Of a stretch of DNA of 5,543 nt, positions 1 to 4,950 are shown one piece after another. The notes beneath the pieces are model-generated. The model searched no databases, had not been told where the DNA came from, and was given only the letters and a program-made list of their open reading frames with translations. Position 1 is the first letter of the stretch. The number at the start of each line of letters is the position of its first letter. A program made the translations under genes and the position numbers. The DNA is from Candidatus Iainarchaeum sp. (GTDB lineage: Archaea > Iainarchaeota > Iainarchaeia > Iainarchaeales > JAAZKV01), in assembly GCA_018651445.1 (NCBI GenBank), contig JABIDZ010000023.1, forward strand, positions 1 to 5,543. Direction: 5' to 3'.

Positions 1-573
1 GCCAATAGAAACGATTGCTGGCGAGAATACTACTTCGAATACACTGCTGGTGTAAGTCAAACCAAGTTTGTCAATCAAAGTGCCACCGTTATTACTAATT
101 GTTATTGTTCCGTTAACTTCTTCGCCCTCATAAATCCGAGTCTTTGCGAGACTAACTTCCATTGTTCCAGAAACATCGCGTGTCAATTGAATTCGAATGG
201 GTGCGGTGTCGTCATCAACCGTAAAAGAATCTGACATTGGTTGATAATCAAGAGAACTAACGGTGTAAGTGTATCGTCCGGGGCGTAATTGTAAATCAGT
301 ACTAGAAATCTTGTCACTAAAAACTTGTGTTCCTGTTGCGTCTTTTACAATTAATCTTTCCGCTTTTGGCCCACCATCCATTTCTACGATATTAAACGTA
401 ACTGTTTGTTGATTTCCAATAAACGTTGTGTAAGCAAAAAATGCAGCAATTACAATTATTGCTAATACTGCGATTCCGACAATCTTTCCTTTTTGGCCTC
501 CGCTTCCAGAGTCTGAATAGTTGTCTCCAGCACCCATGTCAAAGCTTGGGTCTTCAAAATCTTCATCGAACAT
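1..573 (-). CDS. Membrane-anchored protein with PEGA-like and CARDB/NEW3-like domains (partial, C-terminus outside window)
   Basis: Read on the minus strand, the frame is open from ATG at 573 to the window edge, giving 191 residues without a stop. The first 30 residues are acidic and Gly/Ser-rich, with no signal peptide. Residues 31-52 form one hydrophobic helix (IVGIAVLAIIVIAAFFAYTT), so the N-terminus should be cytoplasmic and the rest outside. Residues 57-130 look like a PEGA-type beta domain, with the typical LRPGRYTYTV and a following DYQP turn. From about residue 137 a second beta domain starts (GTMEVSLAKTRIYEGEEVNGT, then TISNNGG), resembling the CARDB/NEW3 folds of archaeal surface proteins. 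The start is chosen by an AAGGT ribosome-binding-like sequence 7 bases upstream and by TATA-like boxes beyond it; Met13 is a less likely start. The gene is divergent from the RibC-like gene. Its role is unknown; a cell-envelope or adhesion function is inferred only from the domains. Confidence 0.8.
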   Translation of the reverse strand, partial: MFDEDFEDPSFDMGAGDNYSDSGSGGQKGKIVGIAVLAIIVIAAFFAYTTFIGNQQTVTFNIVEMDGGPKAERLIVKDATGTQVFSDKISSTDLQLRPGRYTYTVSSLDYQPMSDSFTVDDDTAPIRIQLTRDVSGTMEVSLAKTRIYEGEEVNGTITISNNGGTLIDKLGLTYTSSVFEVVFSPAIVSIG

Positions 574-596
574 ATAACTAACCTTTTTGTCTCTTC

Positions 597-622
597 AATA
601 TAGAGTATTTGTTTTTTTTAAA
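597..622 (-). promoter_or_regulatory. Candidate promoter of the membrane-anchored protein gene
   Basis: On the minus strand two TATA-like boxes precede the start at 573. TTTAAAAAAAAC at 622-611 would give a leader of about 20 bases, which would contain the AAGGT at 585-581. CTATATT at 604-598 would place the transcript start almost on the ATG, making it leaderless. The AAGGT at a normal distance slightly favours the first. Neither is proven. Confidence 0.4.
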
Positions 623-649
623 CCTTGTTGTGTGTGCTAATCCTAAAGA

Positions 650-662
650 AAATGCTTAAATT
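650..662 (+). promoter_or_regulatory. Candidate archaeal TATA box for the RibC-like/Nudix operon (leaderless)
   Basis: TTAAATT at 656-662 follows an A-rich stretch (AAAGAAAATG) that could serve as the BRE. Its centre is 26 bases before the A of the start codon at 685, the usual archaeal TATA-to-transcript-start distance. There is no Shine-Dalgarno sequence before 685, so the mRNA is probably leaderless. Confidence 0.5.
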
Positions 663-684
663 CTATTACAAACATTAATTTCTT

Positions 685-1101
685 ATGAAAATAACGTTTA
701 TTGCGTACAAAGACAATCCAGTTAACTTTTTCAAAGAGCTAGCTAGTGAATTATCGAAAAAGATTTCGGGTCTAGAACTAGGTGAACGATTTGTTCCATT
801 GATTGAAGATATTCCTGAAGTTGCACAAGAAGCAACCGAAGACAGTGATTTTATTTTTATTTTTGCAGTTACTGATGACGATGAAGAAAAAAAGATGTTG
901 GATGCAAAGCTAATCGATGTAGAATTAAAAACAAATGTTCGAATGTTAAAAGCAATTGTTGCAGATGAATTCTCAGATATTGATGAAGAAGAGTATCAAA
1001 TAGAAAAAGACAAAACTGTTGAAAAATACGCCCAAATGGTTGTGGATATTTTGTTTAACGAAACTGCTTTCGAACCACAAGATAAAGAATTTGATTTGTG
1101 A
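685..1101 (+). CDS. RibC/lumazine-synthase-like protein, possible archaeal riboflavin synthase
   Basis: This is a 138-residue cytoplasmic protein with no membrane segment. It opens with a beta strand (MKITFIAY) followed by a helix, then VPLIEDIPEVAQEA (37-50), a hydrophobic strand (DFIFIFAVT, 55-63), ELKTNVRMLKAIVADEF (80-96) and a final helix ending in YAQMVVDILF (115-124). The order and spacing resemble archaeal riboflavin synthase RibC. In RibC as I remember it, a VPGIKDLP segment is followed by a D-x-V strand, a K/A/H-rich helix and an HAENVYYLLF-type C-terminal helix. RibC is about 150 residues, is a lumazine synthase relative, and joins two dimethyl-ribityllumazines into riboflavin. Several conserved RibC positions, including the Gly-rich loop after the central strand, look replaced by acids (TDDDEEKK, 63-70). 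It could therefore be a paralogue with another role. It is the first gene of an operon with the Nudix gene, 9 bases apart. Confidence 0.45.
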   Translation: MKITFIAYKDNPVNFFKELASELSKKISGLELGERFVPLIEDIPEVAQEATEDSDFIFIFAVTDDDEEKKMLDAKLIDVELKTNVRMLKAIVADEFSDIDEEEYQIEKDKTVEKYAQMVVDILFNETAFEPQDKEFDL

Positions 1102-1110
1102 GTTGTTTAG

Positions 1111-1611
1111 ATGGTAGAGTATTTACATCAAGTTGATGTCGAAGATAATGAAATTGGAAAAGTTGAACGTAACTATGCCCACAAAAATAAAATACTTCAT
1201 CGTTCTGGAGGAGTATTTGTTTTAAACTCTAAAAAAGAAATTTTTATTACTAAAAGAAATAGTTCGAAAACAATTTTTCCGAATTGTTTTGATTTGTCGT
1301 GTGCATTCCATGTAAAATTCGAACAATCATATGCTGAAGCAGCGATAGCGGAATTATTTGAAGAAAATGAAATCAAAGCAAAAAAAGAAGATTTAATTTA
1401 TCTTGGCAAATTTTTACTTGACGAAAATCCAGACCACTTAGTTGGATCAGTTTACAAGATTATTTTTGATGGAAAAGTAATTGCAACGCCTGATGAATTA
1501 AGCGAAGGCAAATTTTGTTCGTTTGAAGAAGTTGAAGAAATAATTGCAAATAAAAAAACAACTATGTGGCTTAGAAAATCATGGGAATTGTTCAAAGATG
1601 AACTGTGCTAG
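1111..1611 (+). CDS. Nudix-fold protein of the IPP-isomerase-like type, with a degenerate Nudix box
   Basis: This is a 166-residue soluble protein. The N-terminus (VDVEDNEIGKVER, AHKNKILHR) and the strand GGVFVLNSKKEIFITKRN (33-50) match the opening of the Nudix subfamily that includes type 1 isopentenyl diphosphate isomerase and YfcD-like hydrolases. The Nudix box is at residues 66-88. Against G-x5-E-x7-R-E-U-x-E-E-x-G-U it has F66 for the first Gly, Q72 for the first Glu, A80 for Arg and E87 for the second Gly. It keeps E81, E84 and E85, the main metal-binding acids. The protein may have altered or weak activity, or may be a nucleotide-binding relative. The substrate cannot be told. The gene starts 9 bases after the RibC-like gene; GTGAG, spanning that gene's stop, is the only ribosome-binding-like sequence. 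Its TAG overlaps the stop codon of the convergent coiled-coil gene. Confidence 0.75.
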   Translation: MVEYLHQVDVEDNEIGKVERNYAHKNKILHRSGGVFVLNSKKEIFITKRNSSKTIFPNCFDLSCAFHVKFEQSYAEAAIAELFEENEIKAKKEDLIYLGKFLLDENPDHLVGSVYKIIFDGKVIATPDELSEGKFCSFEEVEEIIANKKTTMWLRKSWELFKDELC

Positions 1612-2672
1612 TCTTTTGCTTCGTTAACAATTTTGTCTTTTAATCTTTCTTTTAGAGACTTGTTTTCTTTTTCTAGTTCTTCAACAAGTTTTATGATATT
1701 TGCTATAGAAAGTCTTTTTTCACTCAAATCTCTTTTTAGTGACATAATTTCTTCAACATATTTTTTTGAAGTTTTTTCTTTTACTTCACTAATCCGGTTT
1801 TCTTTTTCAAGTAAATAATTAGTGTACTCGTTTCTTGCTCTCATAGTTTCTTCTTCGAGTTCTAAAGCCATTTTGCGAGCGTGGTCTCTTTCCTTTTTTA
1901 GTTCGCGAATAAGTTCCATTGCTTTTTTACCATAATTAGCATGTAGTTCTTCAACCAAGCGAACCTTTTCGGAAAGATTAGCAAAACTTCCTTCTACGTA
2001 ATTGATTTGTGCTAAATGTTGTTTCAAAGACTTGTTTGTTTCGGTTACTGCCGCACTTAATGCTTTGTCTTTTGCAAACATTTCTTCTTCTATTTCTGCT
2101 AAAGACTTTTCTTCAATATTTCCTAAAAAGCTTTTTCGTTTTAATTCTAAATTTCTTTTTCGTAGTTCTACTAGTTCATCTTCTTTTTTTTGTACTAAAC
2201 CAATAAGGTTTTTTGCAGTGCTACCTTTTTGTACAAAAGGAGTTCTTCTAGCAGTTAAAAAAGTTTTAATTTTTTCTGCAGAATACCTTGCTTTTAATGC
2301 ACATTCAAGAATCTTGTTTTGCAAAGATGAATACAATTCGGGTACTTCGATGGGTTCGTTTTCGTTTACTAGTTCTACACGGAATTGTTTGTGTTTTTCT
2401 AAACGAATATTTGATTCAAGTAAAATCAATTCTTTTCTAATAATTTCGATAGTGTCACTAATATCTGGAGTATTTTTTTCAAGCATCATTGTGCTTTCTT
2501 TGCTAATATCTCTCATCGAAGAATAAATTTCTTTTAATTTGCCAGTAGCTCTTTCAAGTTCAAATACGAAACCATCTTTCTTTAATGTACTCCAATCGGT
2601 TCTATTCAAAGAACCATGTAAGGCATCTATTGCTTTTACGGTCTTTTTAACGATTTCTTCTAAATGAGACAT
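1608..2672 (-). CDS. Long coiled-coil protein of unknown function
   Basis: I do not recognise this family. It is a 354-residue, highly charged protein with no signal peptide or membrane segment. Residues 1-60 form a helical region with aromatic and Gly breaks (TDWSTLKKDGFVFELERATG). Residues 70-140 are helical with a Pro-containing linker (NENEPIEVPEL, 103-113) and a single Cys124. From about residue 157 to 350 it is almost continuous Glu/Lys-rich heptad-like helix, with weak breaks near 143-156, 182-186 and 224-232. This suggests a rod-like dimer or a structural or scaffold role similar to SMC or tropomyosin-like coils, but no ATPase or other catalytic motif is present. The start is ATG at 2672, 25 bases from a TATA box. 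The gene runs alone, divergent from the nuclease gene and convergent with the Nudix gene, with which it shares a CTAG at the stops. Confidence 0.75.
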   Translation of the reverse strand: MSHLEEIVKKTVKAIDALHGSLNRTDWSTLKKDGFVFELERATGKLKEIYSSMRDISKESTMMLEKNTPDISDTIEIIRKELILLESNIRLEKHKQFRVELVNENEPIEVPELYSSLQNKILECALKARYSAEKIKTFLTARRTPFVQKGSTAKNLIGLVQKKEDELVELRKRNLELKRKSFLGNIEEKSLAEIEEEMFAKDKALSAAVTETNKSLKQHLAQINYVEGSFANLSEKVRLVEELHANYGKKAMELIRELKKERDHARKMALELEEETMRARNEYTNYLLEKENRISEVKEKTSKKYVEEIMSLKRDLSEKRLSIANIIKLVEELEKENKSLKERLKDKIVNEAKD

Positions 2673-2690
2673 GCTATTATTAACGAATTC

Positions 2691-2702
2691 AAATATTTAA
2701 TT
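2691..2702 (-). promoter_or_regulatory. Candidate TATA box for the coiled-coil gene (leaderless)
   Basis: On the minus strand AATTAAATATTT is centred about 25 bases before the A of the ATG at 2672. No Shine-Dalgarno sequence lies between them. A leaderless transcript is the simplest reading. Confidence 0.5.
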
Positions 2703-2716
2703 CTTCTCATACGAAT

Positions 2717-2726
2717 CATTTTATTG
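2717..2726 (+). promoter_or_regulatory. Candidate TATA box for the structured leader and nuclease gene
   Basis: CATTTTATTG at 2717-2726 is the best TATA-like sequence on the plus strand of the divergent region. A start about 26 bases later falls at roughly 2747, which is the ATG of the 28-codon upstream frame. The transcript would then carry the GC-rich leader before the nuclease gene at 2826. Positions are inferred from spacing only. Confidence 0.35.
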
Positions 2727-2746
2727 ATTAGAGGCATTATCATAAT

Positions 2747-2833
2747 ATGTTCAAAGAAAACGCTTGTTTCGCCAAGCGGAAACGATGCGTGGTGCCTGTC
2801 GACACCACTGGTTCTTGGTGGTTGAATGTTTAA
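2747..2833 (+). CDS. Possible 28-residue upstream reading frame overlapping the nuclease gene
   Basis: ATG at 2747 opens a frame of 28 codons ending in TAA at 2831-2833, 8 bases inside the start of the nuclease gene at 2826. The peptide begins MFKENACFAKRKRC and ends GSWWLNV; it has two Cys, a KRKR basic patch and no membrane segment. If transcription starts near 2747 it would be read as a leaderless frame and could couple translation to the nuclease gene. Its codons (CGG, GCC, GTG, GTC) differ from the AT-rich usage nearby. The bases may therefore be selected for RNA structure and not for a peptide. It could be a leader peptide or chance. Confidence 0.25.
   Translation: MFKENACFAKRKRCVVPVDTTGSWWLNV
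2761..2821 (+). promoter_or_regulatory. GC-rich structured RNA leader with alternative hairpins around the ribosome binding site
   Basis: These 61 bases are 59% GC (36 of 61) in clearly AT-rich surroundings. Hairpin A pairs CGCTTG (2761-2766) with CAAGCG (2773-2778). Hairpin B pairs GTGGTG (2789-2794) with CACCAC (2803-2808), with a loop containing GTCGA. Alternatives exclude these: CACCA (2803-2807) can pair with TGGTG (2816-2820), and CCAAG (2772-2776) with CTTGG (2814-2818). Both alternatives would bury GGTGG (2817-2821), the only Shine-Dalgarno-like sequence for the ATG at 2826. This could be a translational switch in cis or an independent small RNA. It does not match a tRNA, C/D box or H/ACA RNA that I could recognise. 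Confidence 0.45.
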
Positions 2834-3803
2834 AGAAAAGAACGGTTTGCACTTTGCAAATCTGTGTATTGATCCTCACAAGAGTCCAAAAGAAAAGAAA
2901 GTTTTGTTCTCGCATGCACACTCGGATCATATCAAACTAAGCAAACACAGTACTTTTTTTGCTACGCCAGAAACAATAGATCTTGTAAAAGAAAGAAATA
3001 CTCGTCAATACACGCCAGAATTTCGGGAAATCCCAATGGAACAAAAAACAAAGTTCGATGGTTTTGATCTAACCTTAAAACCAAATGGTCACGTGCTAGG
3101 TTCTTGTGCAGCAGTTCTCGCACAAAGTGACAAAGACTTTGTTGTAACTAGTGATTTTCGCCTGCAAGACTCTCTTTTATTTAAAGGTGCAAAACCAATT
3201 CCGGCAGATACGTTAGTTCTTGAAACAACTTTTGGTTCGCCCGAATACGTTTTTCCGTCGCAAGAGGAAGTTGCAAATGCAATGATTGATTGGGTGGGAA
3301 AAAATGCTCGTGACAAATTAGTTCTTCTCTCTGGTTATGCTCTTGGAAAAGCACAAGAACTAGTAAAGATTGCAAACGAAGCAGGGTACACCCCGCTGGT
3401 TCATGAAAGTATTTACAAAATGAATGAAATTTATAAAAAACATGGAATCGATATAGGAAATTATGAATTGCTTGACCACAACTTAAAAGATTTTAGCGTT
3501 TTGATTATGCCTCCACAACTAGTTGATCGTTTCTTGTTAGCTACGCTAAGAGAATTTGACAAGCGAAGAATTGTTTCTGCATTAGCAACTGGTTGGTCGT
3601 ATAGAAAACAATTTGATATTACGTTTCCATTGAGTAATCACGCGGATTACAACGATCTCATTTCATATGTTGAACAAGTAAATCCAAAATTAGTTCTAAC
3701 TGACCATGGTTTTTGCGAAGAGTTTGCAAGAAAGCTAAGTCGCCTAGGTTTTAATGCGCGACCATTAAAACAACACAAACAAAGAGTTCTTGGAGAATAC
3801 TAA
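2826..3803 (+). CDS. Metallo-beta-lactamase-fold exonuclease, similar to ligase-associated/COG1236 nucleases
   Basis: This is a 325-residue soluble protein. The metal site is intact: HAHSDH at 30-35 (H30, H32, D34, H35), H89 in NGHVLGS, D110 in TSDFR and H272 in LSNHADY. E133 in ETTFGSPEY matches motif A of the beta-CASP group, and TDHGF (292-296) matches the C-terminal motif. YALGKAQELV (171-180) and ATGWSYR (254-260), followed by the SNHADYNDLI segment, closely resemble the putative exonucleases encoded beside DNA ligases in bacteria. COG1236 relatives process RNA ends. The length of about 325 fits the ligase-associated type and is shorter than archaeal CPSF-like proteins. DNA or RNA as substrate cannot be decided here, and no ligase or helicase gene is in the window. 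The start at 2826 follows GGTGG by 4 bases and leads into the conserved NGLHFANLCIDP opening. Confidence 0.85.
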   Translation: MFKEKNGLHFANLCIDPHKSPKEKKVLFSHAHSDHIKLSKHSTFFATPETIDLVKERNTRQYTPEFREIPMEQKTKFDGFDLTLKPNGHVLGSCAAVLAQSDKDFVVTSDFRLQDSLLFKGAKPIPADTLVLETTFGSPEYVFPSQEEVANAMIDWVGKNARDKLVLLSGYALGKAQELVKIANEAGYTPLVHESIYKMNEIYKKHGIDIGNYELLDHNLKDFSVLIMPPQLVDRFLLATLREFDKRRIVSALATGWSYRKQFDITFPLSNHADYNDLISYVEQVNPKLVLTDHGFCEEFARKLSRLGFNARPLKQHKQRVLGEY

Positions 3804-3820
3804 GTATATATTTTTATTTG
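3804..3820 (+). promoter_or_regulatory. Candidate TATA box for the basic-tail protein gene
   Basis: Right after the nuclease stop codon lies AGTATATATTTTTATTTG. The TATATA part (3805-3810) would start a transcript near 3834. The TTTTTATTTG part (3811-3820) is centred about 26 bases before the ATG at 3841, giving a leaderless mRNA. This promoter supports the start at 3841 over the TTG at 3790. Confidence 0.45.
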
Positions 3821-3840
3821 ATGACGACTATACTATTAGT

Positions 3841-4734
3841 ATGCCTTCAAATGTTGTTCAAAGAAATTTAAAAAGAAAGAAAGCAACTCAACGAAAAAGA
3901 GCGGTTGCAAAAAGAAATAGAACAAAAGTGCGTGCACGCGTAGTTACGCGAAGGCGAATAACGGGTTCGTCAATTCGAACAAGGCCAAAAAGATTGTCGT
4001 TAGTAGGCGTGGCGTTATCAACTTTTTTAGTATTAAATCCTAGTTTAAGAAATGCATTTGCTGGCGGACATCCTGGACCGCCATCAAACCCGGCGAAACA
4101 AGCAGGCGTGAAACGTGCAATGGTTAGCGGTTACCATCAAAGAAGTGTGAATGATCGTGCAAGCGGATTTTCTAAAGTTCGTGTTGGGCAAAGAATAACA
4201 AAACGCGGACCAGTGGTTTATTTTGAAAAAACAAAACCAAATAAAGAATCACCCGTACCTGTTCAAGTTGGAATTGCTCAAGACATAAAAATTTCTGCAA
4301 AAACTCTTTTGAAATTAGGTGTACGAAGTCCTAAACTGAGTAGTGATCCGAATTGGGGTAACACTGATTTTGGATTAATTTTTGTTAGTGGGAAAAATTC
4401 TGTAGAAGTACATCGTCGTGGGGGAAAAGAAGCAACAAGATTTTCAGTTGGAAGAAAAGTTTCGGACTCAACAATTGAAGCCAGTTTTATGGAAGCCGAT
4501 TATTTAGGTGCAAAACCAGCGGGGCGAATTGGAATTTCAAAACTGGAAAAATCTTTGGGTATAAATCTGAGAGGACTTAGTACTGAAATGGGTATTACAA
4601 GTTTTGGCGGTGGGCGTGCATCTGCGGATGTCAAACTAGTGTATCCCACAGCAAATATGAAATTTGGTATTGGTGGGATGAATCTTGGAACAGGTAAACC
4701 GCGAGTTGCGGGTTTTATTGTAATCGGTTTATAG
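3841..4734 (+). CDS. Unrecognised exported or membrane protein with a very basic N-terminal tail
   Basis: I do not recognise this protein. With ATG at 3841 it has 297 residues. Residues 1-51 contain 21 Lys/Arg and no Asp or Glu; the first acidic residue is D105. Residues 52-67 are hydrophobic (LSLVGVALSTFLVLNP), followed by a signal-peptidase-like NAFA|GG at 71-76. It could be an exported protein with an unusually long basic n-region, or a single-pass protein with a cytoplasmic nucleic-acid-binding-like tail. Residues 77-110 are Pro/Gly/Ser-rich linker. From about 115 to the end it looks beta-rich with many Gly (ITSFGGGRASADV, MKFGIGGMNLGTG). The frame is open further upstream to a TTG at 3790 inside the nuclease gene. 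That extension adds an acidic, unrelated stretch (MENTKYIFLFDDDY) and would include the promoter, so I rejected it. The gene stands between the nuclease gene (37-base gap) and the aspS leader. Confidence 0.75.
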   Translation: MPSNVVQRNLKRKKATQRKRAVAKRNRTKVRARVVTRRRITGSSIRTRPKRLSLVGVALSTFLVLNPSLRNAFAGGHPGPPSNPAKQAGVKRAMVSGYHQRSVNDRASGFSKVRVGQRITKRGPVVYFEKTKPNKESPVPVQVGIAQDIKISAKTLLKLGVRSPKLSSDPNWGNTDFGLIFVSGKNSVEVHRRGGKEATRFSVGRKVSDSTIEASFMEADYLGAKPAGRIGISKLEKSLGINLRGLSTEMGITSFGGGRASADVKLVYPTANMKFGIGGMNLGTGKPRVAGFIVIGL

Positions 4735-4771
4735 TAATGTCTATTTTGTTACATCTAAAAAACGGGACTTC

Positions 4772-4780
4772 TTTTTAATA
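4772..4780 (+). promoter_or_regulatory. Candidate TATA box of the aspS leader transcript
   Basis: TTTTTAATA is centred about 31 bases before the ATG at 4808, so transcription would begin near 4803 with a leader of only a few bases. It also lies in a CTTTTT-AAT-AAAAAG inverted repeat (4771-4785). The T run at 4772-4776 might equally help end transcription of the upstream gene. Confidence 0.4.
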
Positions 4781-4785
4781 AAAAG

Positions 4786-4797
4786 AACACTAGTGTT
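4786..4797 (+). promoter_or_regulatory. Perfect 12-bp palindrome, possible operator
   Basis: AACACTAGTGTT is identical to its reverse complement over all 12 bases. It sits between the TATA box at 4772-4780 and the small frame's ATG at 4808, where a bound dimeric repressor would block RNA polymerase. I see no second copy of the full 12-mer in the window. No regulator is encoded nearby, so the role is inferred from position and symmetry. Confidence 0.35.
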
Positions 4798-4807
4798 ATT
4801 GATTGTT

Positions 4808-4888
4808 ATGAAATATTCGAGTTTGATTAACGCTATTTTTGCAACTAATTCTAATAATTTGGATAATGACAATAATAACGCAAATTGA
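4808..4888 (+). CDS. Possible 26-residue Asn-rich leader peptide upstream of aspS
   Basis: ATG at 4808 opens a frame of 26 codons ending in TGA at 4886-4888. The peptide starts MKYSSLINAIFATNSNN and ends in a run of Asp and Asn. In total 9 of 26 residues are Asn (positions 8, 14, 16, 17, 20, 22, 23, 24, 26) and two are Asp (19, 21). It has its own TATA-like box and near-leaderless spacing. Its stop codon abuts a stem-loop plus T tract, and aspS follows 63 bases later. This is the layout of an amino-acid-sensing leader peptide for an enzyme that supplies Asp- and perhaps Asn-tRNA. AAT and AAC codons are common in random AT-rich DNA, so the peptide may not be real. Confidence 0.4.
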   Translation: MKYSSLINAIFATNSNNLDNDNNNAN

Positions 4889-4918
4889 AAGCTAAAAGAA
4901 GCTTTTTATTTGTTTTCT
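4888..4918 (+). terminator. Stem-loop plus T tract, possible attenuator before aspS
   Basis: AAAGCT (4888-4893) pairs perfectly with AGCTTT (4900-4905) around the loop AAAAGA. It is followed by a T-rich stretch (TTTTTATTTGTTTTCT, 4903-4918). This could end a leader RNA of about 105 bases. A competing pairing of CTTTTT (4902-4907) with AAAAAG (4919-4924) would disrupt the stem. Archaeal polymerase terminates mainly at T tracts, so the hairpin may be incidental. TTTTTATTTG at 4903-4912 could also be a TATA box for aspS. Confidence 0.4.
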
Positions 4919-4935
4919 AAAAAGTTTTATGTACT

Positions 4936-4945
4936 GGGAGATGAT
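4936..4945 (+). promoter_or_regulatory. Strong ribosome binding site of aspS
   Basis: GGGAGATGAT differs at one base from GGAGGTGAT, the perfect complement of the 16S rRNA 3' end, and ends 5 bases before the ATG at 4951. It decides the start, since ATGs at 4941 and 4944 lie within or beside it and open only a short out-of-frame reading ending at TAG. Most other genes in the window lack such a site, so aspS is expected to have a real 5' leader. Confidence 0.7.
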
Positions 4946-4950
4946 GATTG

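Noticed and set aside
2002..2526. 174-codon open frame on the plus strand, rich in Phe, Ser and Leu
   Set aside because: It is antisense to the coiled-coil gene; Lys/Glu codons (AAA, GAA) read as TTT and TTC on the other strand, so long open frames are expected. The protein is low-complexity with no family features. The shorter frames at 1633-1818 and 2009-2206 have the same cause.
2761..2821. tRNA or H/ACA or C/D guide RNA in the GC-rich block
   Set aside because: No acceptor stem with a T-arm GGTTC-A-A-x-CC pattern, no RTGATGA/CTGA box pair, and no ACA at the right distance after a hairpin. Kept only as an unclassified structured leader.
3089..3375. Two minus-strand open frames of 64-75 codons
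   Set aside because: They lie within the nuclease gene, whose conserved motifs in the plus frame are intact; no promoter or ribosome binding site supports them.
3790..3840. Upstream TTG start for the basic-tail protein
   Set aside because: It would overlap the nuclease gene, span the TATA-like box, and add an acidic stretch unlike the basic tail. ATG 3841 has leaderless promoter spacing.
4741..4785. Strong terminator for the basic-tail protein gene
   Set aside because: Only a short T run (4772-4776) and an A/T-only inverted repeat are present, and the same bases fit a TATA box better. I did not list it as a terminator.
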